This document shows positions 1-7,193 of a stretch of 10,002 nt of DNA, piece by piece. Made by a program: the position numbers and the translations under genes. The notes beneath the pieces are model-generated. The model worked only from the letters and a program-made list of their open reading frames with translations. It ran no database searches and was not told where the DNA came from. How positions within the stretch are numbered: the stretch's first letter is position 1; each line of letters begins with the position of its first letter. The stretch is from Hyphomonas sp. (GTDB lineage: Bacteria > Pseudomonadota > Alphaproteobacteria > Caulobacterales > Hyphomonadaceae), in contig JANSXJ010000117.1 in assembly GCA_024743015.1 (NCBI GenBank), positions 1-10,002 on the forward strand, read 5' to 3'.

Positions 1-29
1 ATCGTGTCGTCCAGTGCATATCGGAGCTC

Positions 30-947
30 ATGACGCCAGTACCATCTCCCATCATGTTCGATCGAGCGCGTGTTACCCGCAACAGAGACCGCGCTTCTTC
101 TCGTTTCCGGGAGTATGCCTTCCTTAAGGGCAGGGAGTCGACTCAATTATTAGAAAGATTGAACGACACATCGCGTGAATTTGAGCGCGCGCTGGATATC
201 GGAGCGCATGACGGACAGGCCTGCGAAGCGCTTCGAGAGAGTGGAAAAGTCAAGCAAATCATCGCATTGGAATCGGCTCCTCGAATGGTGGCGAAGCTTC
301 AATCCAACGGGTTTGAGACCGTCTCGACGAAGACCGAAAAATTGCCCTTTCCAGAGGCAAGTTTCGATCTCGCGACCAGCGTTTTGTCATTGCACTGGAT
401 AAATGACTTGCCGGGTGTGCTCACGCAGGTGCGGCAGGTACTGGCACCGGATGGCCTTTTCCTGGCGTCCCTGTTCGGCGGTGGAACGCTGTCTGAATTG
501 CGCGCCTCTCTGATTGAGGCCGAAAGTGAGATCACCGGAGGCATCAGTCCGCGCTTGTCGCCGTTGCCGGGATTGCAAGACATGGCGGGACTGCTGCAAC
601 GCGCCGGGTTTGCGCTCCCGGTCGCCGATGTCGAGCGCGTCACCGTGCGCTACAGCCATCCGATAAAACTGCTCGAAGATCTCAAGGGAATGGGCGAGCA
701 GGCGGCTTTCGCTCCTCGCGAGGGACAGGAGCGTCGCCCGCTGTCACGCCGCATTCTGGCGCGCATGAGCGAAATCTATCAGTCCAGGTTCAGTGATCCC
801 GATGGCAAGGTGCGTGCGACGTTCGAGATTATCTGGCTGTCGGGCTGGGCCCCGCATGAGAGCCAACCGAAACCCCTGCGACCGGGAAGCGGGAGGTTCA
901 GCCTGGCTGATGCGGTGAAACGCGCTCGCGACGCAGACGCCGACTAG
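30..947 (+). CDS. SAM-dependent methyltransferase-family protein, NDUFAF5-like
   Basis: This 305-residue class I SAM-binding protein resembles mitochondrial NDUFAF5 and its alphaproteobacterial homologues. The SAM-binding motif I is seen at residues 54-62 (ALDIGAHDG), and the post-II region at 111-128 includes SFDLATSVLSLHW. The middle section is diagnostic for the family: ASLFGGGTLSELR at about 146-158, then GGISPRLSPLPGLQD (170-184), LLEDLKGMGE (214-223), and a late WLSGWAPHESQ (269-279). Human NDUFAF5 is known to hydroxylate an arginine of complex I subunit NDUFS7. A similar role on bacterial NuoB is inference. The start is uncertain. ATG at 30 has GGAG at 23-26 but only 3 bases of spacing. 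ATG at 54 begins MFDRARV, which matches where many homologues begin, but it has no visible ribosome site. The next gene starts 79 bases downstream with no terminator between them, so co-transcription is possible. The family call is firm; the substrate is unknown. Confidence 0.88.
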   Translation: MTPVPSPIMFDRARVTRNRDRASSRFREYAFLKGRESTQLLERLNDTSREFERALDIGAHDGQACEALRESGKVKQIIALESAPRMVAKLQSNGFETVSTKTEKLPFPEASFDLATSVLSLHWINDLPGVLTQVRQVLAPDGLFLASLFGGGTLSELRASLIEAESEITGGISPRLSPLPGLQDMAGLLQRAGFALPVADVERVTVRYSHPIKLLEDLKGMGEQAAFAPREGQERRPLSRRILARMSEIYQSRFSDPDGKVRATFEIIWLSGWAPHESQPKPLRPGSGRFSLADAVKRARDADAD

Positions 948-1013
948 CGGGTCAGCTTTCGTGTGCCCCCTTTAAGCCCCGCCGCAAATCAGCGTAAGAT
1001 GTTGGGTATTGAT

Positions 1014-1018
1014 GGGAG
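1014..1018 (+). promoter_or_regulatory. Ribosome-binding site deciding the AI-2E-family start
   Basis: GGGAG lies 8 bases before ATG at 1027, which is good Shine-Dalgarno spacing. The in-frame TTG at 1009 and ATG at 1012 lie upstream of or overlap this site and have no comparable motif, so 1027 is the preferred start. Confidence 0.6.
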
Positions 1019-1026
1019 CGGGCAAA

Positions 1027-2148
1027 ATGGCACTGAAATCAAGCGCGGTTGGAATTTGGATAATCGCGACCGGTATAATCGTCGCTTTGCTCTATCTCGG
1101 CCGGGATATTTTTGCGCCGTTTGCGCTGGCCGTATTCCTGTTCCTGATCATTGAAGGGTTTGCGCGGGTCATTGACGAAAGATCGGCGCTGCTGAAACGC
1201 GGGTGGTCACGCGCGCTCGCGATTCTGGTGGTGATCGGGGGGTTTGTTGGGTTTCTCGCTATGATGGCCCGCGGCGTCGCAGAGTTTGGCAGCCAGGGCG
1301 ACGCCTATCTCAATCGGATCAACGGCCTGATCGAAGATGCCTATGGCTGGCTTCATCTTGGAGACGCACCGACGCTGACGCAGCTGGTGTTCAACGAAAC
1401 CGGACAAGCCTTTCTCGGCACAATTGCCAGCGCGACCAGCGGTCTGACCGGAGATCTGGTCTTGATCCTGATCTATGTCGCGTTCCTGTTTCTGGCGCAG
1501 TCTGCCTGGCCGGTGAAGCTCGACCGGATCTTTCCGAATGTCGCACAACGTCAGCAGGTCAAGGAAGTCGGCGACGCGGCGCGGCGCGGAATCGAAACAT
1601 ATCTCTGGACGCAAACCGTCATCAGCGCGCTGATCACGGCTCTCACTTATGCGACGTTGTCACTTCTCGGCGTGGACAATGCACTTTTTCTTTCGACGCT
1701 GATTTTTGTGCTGAACTATATCCCCACGATAGGGTCGATTGTTGCGGCGCTGGTGCCGCCCCTCTTTGCGCTTGTGCAACCCGAAATTGCACCATGGATT
1801 CCGGGGGATGCTCCCAATGACAGCTATGTGTTCGCCGCGTTGGTTTTTCTCGGCGTCAGCTTCTGGCAGTTCTCGATTGGCAACTTTGTGCAACCACGGA
1901 TTATGGGAGACACACTCAACCTATCCGCGTTAGTCGTGCTCCTTTCGCTGGCCATATGGGGCGCGATTTGGGGCATCCCCGGCATGTTCCTGTCAGCGCC
2001 GCTGACGGTGTTGATGATGATCCTTTTTGCGCAATCTGATTCGACCAGGTGGATCGCCATTTTGCTCTCTGCGAACGGTGAACCCTTGTCACATGAAAGC
2101 GCGACAAATGCAGAAAGTGATGAGACCCAGTCCCTTGAATCTCAATGA
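1027..2148 (+). CDS. AI-2E family transporter (PerM/YdiK-type membrane protein)
   Basis: This is a 373-residue polytopic inner-membrane protein of the AI-2E exporter/PerM family (Pfam AI-2E_transport). Hydrophobic segments lie at about residues 6-24, 28-45, 62-80, 140-158, 195-215, 219-250, 266-286 and 299-335. A longer soluble loop lies between the third and fourth, as is usual for the family. Conserved signatures are seen: NYIPTIGSIVAALVPP (230-245), and a C-terminal block from N286 containing PRIMGDTLNLS (290-300), followed by a glycine-rich helix ending in GMFLSAPL. The last 20 or so residues are polar and acidic. Members have been linked to autoinducer-2 export or to sodium/proton antiport, but most have no proven substrate, so none is assigned here. 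The start at 1027 is chosen from the GGGAG at 1014-1018; starting at 1009 or 1012 would add five or six residues. It is convergent with the glutamate dehydrogenase gene. Confidence 0.9.
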   Translation: MALKSSAVGIWIIATGIIVALLYLGRDIFAPFALAVFLFLIIEGFARVIDERSALLKRGWSRALAILVVIGGFVGFLAMMARGVAEFGSQGDAYLNRINGLIEDAYGWLHLGDAPTLTQLVFNETGQAFLGTIASATSGLTGDLVLILIYVAFLFLAQSAWPVKLDRIFPNVAQRQQVKEVGDAARRGIETYLWTQTVISALITALTYATLSLLGVDNALFLSTLIFVLNYIPTIGSIVAALVPPLFALVQPEIAPWIPGDAPNDSYVFAALVFLGVSFWQFSIGNFVQPRIMGDTLNLSALVVLLSLAIWGAIWGIPGMFLSAPLTVLMMILFAQSDSTRWIAILLSANGEPLSHESATNAESDETQSLESQ

Positions 2149-2175
2149 TTGTTACAGTAGCAGCTGATTTTTCGC

Positions 2176-2204
2176 TTGGCTTTATTCCGACAAGGATATA
2201 TATA
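2176..2204 (+). promoter_or_regulatory. Candidate sigma-70-type promoter in the convergent gap
   Basis: TTGGCT at 2176-2181 and TATATA at 2199-2204 are separated by exactly 17 bases, the usual housekeeping spacing. Transcription would start near 2211. It lies between two convergent genes, where no mRNA promoter is needed, so it would serve a small RNA reading toward the hairpins at 2245-2324. The AT-rich stretch makes a chance match possible. Confidence 0.3.
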
Positions 2205-2212
2205 CAGAGACG

Positions 2213-2239
2213 TTGGGACAAAATCAGTCGAATTATAGA
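2213..2239 (+). promoter_or_regulatory. Alternative weak promoter just before the hairpins
   Basis: TTGGGA at 2213-2218 and TATAGA at 2234-2239 are separated by 15 bases, which is shorter than ideal. A start near 2245 would begin the transcript precisely at the GGCCTC base of the first hairpin. It is an alternative to the boxes at 2176-2204, and only one of the two need be real. Confidence 0.2.
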
Positions 2240-2244
2240 AATCT

Positions 2245-2332
2245 GGCCTCCGCGTGCGTCCCCCCACCCAGCCTGCGGATGAGGCCAGTAGGACCCACCG
2301 GACAAGTCCCCGTTCGGTGGGTCCGCTTATTT
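2245..2332 (+). ncRNA. Candidate small RNA: C-rich-loop hairpin plus terminator hairpin
   Basis: This stretch lies in a gap between convergent genes and folds into two adjacent hairpins. The first pairs GGCCTC (2245-2250) with GAGGCC (2281-2286) and continues CGC (2251-2253) with GCG (2275-2277) across a 3-base bulge. Its loop (2254-2274) contains a run of six C followed by ACCC. The second is the terminator hairpin at 2291-2324, whose loop is also C-rich (AAGTCCCC). Several alphaproteobacterial regulatory RNAs carry C-rich loops that pair with Shine-Dalgarno regions; the similarity here is one of design only. I do not recognise an Rfam family, and the SRP RNA tetraloop and tmRNA signatures are absent. 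The 5' end is uncertain: 2245 if the nearer promoter is used, about 2211 for the other. It could instead be a long 3' UTR of the AI-2E-family gene. Confidence 0.32.
2291..2332 (+). terminator. Rho-independent terminator, rightward
   Basis: GGACCCACCG (2291-2300) pairs perfectly with CGGTGGGTCC (2315-2324). Three more pairs, one a G-T wobble, extend the stem inward (2301-2303 with 2312-2314) and leave an 8-base loop. GCTTATTT follows immediately, giving a moderately U-rich tail on the + strand. It lies 142 bases after the AI-2E-family stop, which is far for its terminator, and 25 bases past the stop of the convergent dehydrogenase gene. Read leftward the hairpin is followed by TACTGG with no T-run, so it is weaker in that direction, although it could still protect the dehydrogenase mRNA end. 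Confidence 0.6.
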
Positions 2333-2349
2333 CAGGTTCAAGCGCGCGT

Positions 2350-5300
2350 CTACGCTACAGTTTGCATGAATTTGCGCATTGCATCTGCCGCGAGTGCAAA
2401 CTGAGCAAAACTGGGTTTGGATCCGGTATAGGTCTTCACTTCGGACAAGAGTGTCGTGCGCGCACCGTCATGCTGACTGACCCAGGACTCAACGTCGCCT
2501 GACACAAGCGCAAGTTGTGAAGCATCGGCTTGCAAATGCTCCAGTTCCCGGATCAGTCCGCGGGTCGCCAACCGGTCCCAGTGCGGCATGTCAGAGACGG
2601 CGTTAGTGGCCGCTGCGCGCAGTCGATCGAGTGAGAGCGCGTCTCCCACATACAGATATGCAGCTGTCGCGTCCTCAGGGCTTCGATCGCTCTTGGCGGC
2701 CAATTGAGTGATAAGCGGGGCGTCTGCGAGCAGGCGCGTTGCGGCGACAGATTCTGCGAGTTCAACCGGGACCCCTTCGCGGGCCAGGTGATTGATCCGG
2801 CGCTGGGACACAGCTTTCTCATAGGCGGGAAGGGCCGCCGCTGTCAGCTGTGACAGAGCGCTCCGAGCGTCAGCCAGGCTCTCGATCTGGGCGGCGATCG
2901 TGCCATCAATATTTGCCGTCAGGACACTATGCGTCAGTCGGCGCAAGGACGCTGCCAGACCTGCCATCAGGTTATTCTGGCGCTGGGCCGGGACCTGATT
3001 GTCCAACGCGTCGATTTGCGATTTCAGATTGGAGATATCGAGTACCGCCCGCGCAACCTCGAATGCGGCAACAATGTCGGCATTGGCCGCGCCAGATTGC
3101 TCGCGCAGTCTTAGCAGGAAGACCGGTCCGGCAATGTCGACGATGCGGTTGGCGAGCACTGTGCAAATGATCTCGCGTTTCAATCGGTGCGCTTCCATGA
3201 CGTCCTGATATTGCAGAAGCGCTTTCGGGAAGTAGCCACGCAAAGTCGTCTGGAAATAGGGATCGTCCGGCACACTCGACGCAACCAGATCGTCGAACAG
3301 AACGATCTTGGTCCAGGCCATGAGCACCGCGATTTCGGGGCGCGTGAGAGCCCGGCCATCGGCCTCGAACTGCGTCATCTCGGCCGTGCTCGGTAAGCCT
3401 TCCACTTTGCGATCCAGGACGCCGCGCTCTTCAAGGCGCACCATCAATCGTTCAAACGCGACGTGATCACGCTGAGCCCGCTCCTCAGCAAAGCTGAGGG
3501 CTCCGGTCTGGGAATAGTTGTGCGCCAGGACGTGTTCGGCCACGTCATCGGTCATCGATGCGAGTAGTGTATTGCGCTCGCCGCTCGGCAACGCACCGCG
3601 GCGCATGGCTTCGGTACAGAGGATCTTGATATTGACCTCATGGTCCGAGCTGTCGACGCCGGCTGAATTATCGATCGCATCCGTGTTCAGGCGAACGCCG
3701 TTTAATGCGGCCTCAATTCGCCCGGCCTGTGTCAGACCGAGATTGGCGCCTTCGCCGATGACTTTTGCTTTGAGATCTGCGCCATTGATCCGCATCGCAT
3801 CATTCGCGCGGTCGCCTGCATCGGCGTTCGTTTCGTTCGAAGCCTTGATATAGGTTCCGATCCCACCAAACCAGAGCAGTTCGCATTCAGACTTTAGCAG
3901 CGCGTGGATGAGTTCATCCGGTGTGACCGCGTCGGAGGACAGCCCTGTGAGCGCCTTGATCTGAGGGCTCAGTTGCACGGATTTCGCTGAGCGATCAAAT
4001 ATCCCGCCGCCTTCACTGATCAGGTCTTGATCATAGTCCATCCAGCTTGAACGTGGCAGGTCGAACATGCGTTTGCGTTCTTCCCATAAGCGTTCGGGGT
4101 CCTGCGGATCCGGATCGACGAAAATGTGCATGTGATTGAACGCCGCCTGCAGACGGATTTGCTTGGAGAGCAACATGCCGTTGCCAAACACATCACCGCT
4201 CATGTCGCCGCAGCCGATCACGGTAAACGGTTCGGTCTGGATATCCTTGCCGATCTCGCGGAAGTGGCGCTTGACGGCTTCCCAAGCGCCGCGGGCGGTG
4301 ATGCCCATTTTCTTGTGATCATAGCCGGCAGATCCGCCGGAGGCGAACGCATCACCCAGCCAGAAGCCATGCGAAACACTGATTTCATTGGCGATGTCTG
4401 AAAAAGTCGCAGTACCCTTGTCGGCCGCAACAACGAGGTAGGGGTCGTCCCCATCATGGATCACCGTGCGAGCAGGGGGCTGCACCGTGCCGTCTATTAG
4501 GTTGTCCGTGAGGCCCAGAAGGCTTGTGATGAAGGTCTTATACGCTTCGATACCGGCATCGCGCACCGCTTCCCGGCTTCCGCCCAGCGGGAGGCGTTTG
4601 GGGAAGAATCCGCCTTTCGAACCAACGGGCACGATCACGGCATTCTTGACCTGCTGCGCCTTAACCAGGCCGAGCACTTCGGTGCGGAAATCATCCCGGC
4701 GATCCGACCATCGGAGCCCGCCGCGGGCGACGGGGCCAAAGCGGCAATGCACACCTTCGACCATGGGCGAGTCGACAAAGATCTCTCGATAAGGTTTCGG
4801 CGCAGGCAAATCCTCCAGCTCGCGGCTGGCAATCTTGAAGCTGATATAAGGCAGCGCCCACCCGTCCGAGCCAGTCTGGTAGAAGTTCGTCCGCTGAATC
4901 GCCATGATCAAATCGGCCAGCCGTCTGACGACACGATCATGATCAAGGGAAGCGACGGCTTTTAGCGCGTCTTCGATTTTGTCGCCGAGCGTCACCATGG
5001 CCGCGTCTCGACTGTCTTCAAAGTCCGGATCAAACCGGGCCGCAAAGAGGGCAACCAGGTGTTTGGTCAGTTCCGGGTTGTTATTCAGGGCTGCGATCTG
5101 TGTCTGACGCGCCGGGTCGAGACCTGTCTGGTGGCGGTAGGCGCACAAAGCGCGGCACAGCGCGGATTCGCGCCAGGACAGTCCGGCATTGAAGACCAGT
5201 GCGTTGAAGCCATCATTCTCTGCCCGGTCGCTCCAGACCGCGACAAACGCGTCCTCGAACACGCCGCCAATTTCCTCAAGATCGATTTCCTTACCGTCGA

Positions 5301-7077
5301 CGCGGCGCATCGAAAGGGAATGGACCCAATATTCTTCAGGCGCATCCGCAACGGGTTTCGACGTGGGGGCAACCGGGTAGCCGGTCTCAAACGCCACGAA
5401 CAGGCCCATGCGTTCAAACACCGGAACGCAATCAGACAGCGCGATCGCCCCATTGCGGGAATAGATTTTCGCGCGAACCTTCGCCAGTGTATCCGTGCTT
5501 CGTCGATAGGCCCGGAGCGCGATTGGATTGTCACGATCCAGCTTAGCCAGCATGGCCACATCCGCCATCGCCTCTTCTGGATCAAAGGCTTCGCGGTATG
5601 CAGCGTTGAATGCGCCCGTAAACAAGGTCGCCAGAGAGCGTCCGTCGGCGCTGAGATCGCTCGCCATCACGGCGTCGTGGAACCGGTCATTCCAGCCACG
5701 CGACAGCTCAGCGATGTTTTTCTCCAGAGCCGCCAAGTCTGGTTTGGGTCCCGACACTGGCAACGCGGTTTCGAACAGGACTCGTACCATCGTGGCGCCG
5801 TCGAAACTCGGCTGGAAGCTACTCATGCGTCCGCCCCACGCGGTCTCGATCGCATCTGCAATCCGTCGGCGTAGATCGGTATCGTATGCTTCTCTCGGGA
5901 TGAAAACGACGGTCGAAACGAAGCGATTGAACCGATCTGCCCGCGTGAAGACACGCACGCGCGGTCTTGCAACCAGGTCGAGAACGCCCTGCATGATCGG
6001 GGCAAGCTCTTCTGACTTGGTCTGGATCAGTTCGTCGCGCGGCCAGCCCTCAATGATGTTCGAGAGGGTCTTTTCGTTGTGACTGCCGGGCAGCACGTTC
6101 AGGATATCCAGAACGCGCTGCATGCGTCGTCGCAAGAGCGGGATGTTGCGAACAGATTCATTGTAAGCTTCGGCAGTGTATAGACCAAGGAACCGGGTTT
6201 CGCCGATGACCTGGCCTTTATCGCCGAAGTGTTTCACGCCGACATAATCACAGGCGACGCGGCGGTGAACGCGGCTTTGCAACGTGGCCTTGGCCATGAT
6301 CAGGGTTTCAGGTTCGGCGAGGAAGGCGCCGATTTCTTCCGTCAGCAGAAGCGGTTCCGCGCCGCGTCTGAGGACGTTGCGTGTATCGTCTCGCAGCAGC
6401 CCCAGATTAGATCCCTCAACCGTGTGCGGCTCTTCGGGCAGGACATTGCCATCTGGTCCCGTCTGAAAGGTGTAGCTGCGGACGCCCAGGAAAACGAAAC
6501 GCTCATTTCCGAGCCATTTCAGAAACTCTGTGGCTTCATCCTTATAGCGTTCAGAGACGTGTTCATTTTGCGCCAGGCGTTCGATTTCGGCAGCCATGCG
6601 GGCGCGCATCTCCTGATAGTCCGCCGTCGCGGAATGAACGTCAGCCAGCGTCGCTTCGGCCTCTGCCAGCAACAAGGCCTGCTCGCCTTCGCTCAGGTCT
6701 GGCAGGTGGATCTGAATTAGCGAGAAGCGACCATTGCCGGTTTCAACGATGGGGTGAAACAGCGTGAGTACTTCGAAGCCGAGATCACTGCATGCACCGA
6801 GCAGGGAATCGACCAGAAACGGTCGGTCTGGTCCTACTGCTTCCAACAAGTGATGCCCGAGCAGATCATTGTGAATCCCCTCTGCGGGGCGGATTCGCAC
6901 CGAGGCTGAGCTTGTTGTTTCAAACCACTCCCAGAGTGATTTGCCCAGTGTCTCAATATTCCCGCTGGGGATAGAATTTCTGGAATCGGCAGGAACTTCG
7001 GCAAGCATTTGCGCGATGCACGATTTCAGCGGGTCAGAATTTCTTGTTTTTGATGAGGTTTGAGAATTATCAGCCAT
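2350..7077 (-). CDS. gdhZ: NAD-specific glutamate dehydrogenase, large (180-kDa) class
   Basis: This 1575-residue enzyme oxidises glutamate to 2-oxoglutarate and ammonium with NAD+ and is cytoplasmic. It belongs to the GDH-180 family (Pfam Bac_GDH; gdhZ in Caulobacter, gdhB in Pseudomonas aeruginosa), whose members are about 1,600 residues, so this copy is full length. The N-terminal 700 or so residues form the family's ACT-like regulatory and helical region. The catalytic core starts near 780: GGLRWSDRRDDFRTEVLGL (786-804), then PVGSKGGF (817-824) with K821 the expected catalytic lysine. The nucleotide-binding fold shows VIGCGDMSGDVFGNGML (953-969), GGIGTYIKAS (1071-1080) and VIGEGANLGLTQAGRIE (1106-1122). 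A helical C-terminal domain follows. No frameshift or missing key residue is seen. The start ATG has AAGGG 9 bases upstream (7087-7091), which lies inside a hairpin. The family is often allosterically controlled by amino acids, and the Caulobacter enzyme also affects cell division. The M1 peptidase gene lies 116 bases upstream on the same strand. Confidence 0.97.
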   Translation of the reverse strand: MADNSQTSSKTRNSDPLKSCIAQMLAEVPADSRNSIPSGNIETLGKSLWEWFETTSSASVRIRPAEGIHNDLLGHHLLEAVGPDRPFLVDSLLGACSDLGFEVLTLFHPIVETGNGRFSLIQIHLPDLSEGEQALLLAEAEATLADVHSATADYQEMRARMAAEIERLAQNEHVSERYKDEATEFLKWLGNERFVFLGVRSYTFQTGPDGNVLPEEPHTVEGSNLGLLRDDTRNVLRRGAEPLLLTEEIGAFLAEPETLIMAKATLQSRVHRRVACDYVGVKHFGDKGQVIGETRFLGLYTAEAYNESVRNIPLLRRRMQRVLDILNVLPGSHNEKTLSNIIEGWPRDELIQTKSEELAPIMQGVLDLVARPRVRVFTRADRFNRFVSTVVFIPREAYDTDLRRRIADAIETAWGGRMSSFQPSFDGATMVRVLFETALPVSGPKPDLAALEKNIAELSRGWNDRFHDAVMASDLSADGRSLATLFTGAFNAAYREAFDPEEAMADVAMLAKLDRDNPIALRAYRRSTDTLAKVRAKIYSRNGAIALSDCVPVFERMGLFVAFETGYPVAPTSKPVADAPEEYWVHSLSMRRVDGKEIDLEEIGGVFEDAFVAVWSDRAENDGFNALVFNAGLSWRESALCRALCAYRHQTGLDPARQTQIAALNNNPELTKHLVALFAARFDPDFEDSRDAAMVTLGDKIEDALKAVASLDHDRVVRRLADLIMAIQRTNFYQTGSDGWALPYISFKIASRELEDLPAPKPYREIFVDSPMVEGVHCRFGPVARGGLRWSDRRDDFRTEVLGLVKAQQVKNAVIVPVGSKGGFFPKRLPLGGSREAVRDAGIEAYKTFITSLLGLTDNLIDGTVQPPARTVIHDGDDPYLVVAADKGTATFSDIANEISVSHGFWLGDAFASGGSAGYDHKKMGITARGAWEAVKRHFREIGKDIQTEPFTVIGCGDMSGDVFGNGMLLSKQIRLQAAFNHMHIFVDPDPQDPERLWEERKRMFDLPRSSWMDYDQDLISEGGGIFDRSAKSVQLSPQIKALTGLSSDAVTPDELIHALLKSECELLWFGGIGTYIKASNETNADAGDRANDAMRINGADLKAKVIGEGANLGLTQAGRIEAALNGVRLNTDAIDNSAGVDSSDHEVNIKILCTEAMRRGALPSGERNTLLASMTDDVAEHVLAHNYSQTGALSFAEERAQRDHVAFERLMVRLEERGVLDRKVEGLPSTAEMTQFEADGRALTRPEIAVLMAWTKIVLFDDLVASSVPDDPYFQTTLRGYFPKALLQYQDVMEAHRLKREIICTVLANRIVDIAGPVFLLRLREQSGAANADIVAAFEVARAVLDISNLKSQIDALDNQVPAQRQNNLMAGLAASLRRLTHSVLTANIDGTIAAQIESLADARSALSQLTAAALPAYEKAVSQRRINHLAREGVPVELAESVAATRLLADAPLITQLAAKSDRSPEDATAAYLYVGDALSLDRLRAAATNAVSDMPHWDRLATRGLIRELEHLQADASQLALVSGDVESWVSQHDGARTTLLSEVKTYTGSKPSFAQFALAADAMRKFMQTVA

Positions 7078-7086
7078 ACCGGAGCG

Positions 7087-7114
7087 CCCTTGAAAGGATG
7101 CTCTTCCTTAAGGG
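7087..7114 (-). promoter_or_regulatory. Leader hairpin covering the gdhZ ribosome-binding site
   Basis: In the - strand RNA, CCCTT (7114-7110) pairs with AAGGG (7091-7087), and AAGGA (7109-7105) pairs with TCCTT (7098-7094). This gives ten pairs with a 2-base bulge (7093-7092) and a 6-base loop. The AAGGG arm is the only purine-rich site at proper distance (9 bases) from the gdhZ ATG, so the fold would hide it. This could tune translation, but the stem is short and AT-containing. A weak promoter-like pair (TTGAGG, 17 bases, TAAGGA; 7133-7105) overlaps it. If that promoter is used, the RNA would start inside the hairpin and the hairpin would not form. Confidence 0.35.
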
Positions 7115-7193
7115 AAATCTCACAGCGCCTCAATCGATGTGGCATTGATTTTTTTGCATCAGCTGTTGACTGCGATGTCAGCGCTCGCGGTCC

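Noticed and set aside
2149-2349. tRNA, SRP RNA or riboswitch in the convergent gap
   Set aside because: There is no cloverleaf with a TTC-type T-loop, no GGAAG-type SRP loop signature, and no downstream + strand gene for a riboswitch to control.
5059-5874. Open frame of 271 codons on the + strand, antisense to gdhZ
   Set aside because: It lies wholly inside a well-conserved glutamate dehydrogenase, has no ribosome site that I can see, and shows no family features. It is a shadow frame.
7105-7133. Promoter-like boxes TTGAGG and TAAGGA with a 17-base spacer on the - strand before gdhZ
   Set aside because: The -10 box matches the consensus poorly, and the site overlaps the leader hairpin. Kept only as an alternative that would undermine the hairpin idea.
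7130-7155. TCAAT/ATTGA stem followed by seven T on the + strand, terminator-like
   Set aside because: The stem has only 5 AT-rich pairs and no + strand gene lies upstream. The same run reads as A on the - strand, where the genes are, so it cannot end the peptidase transcript.
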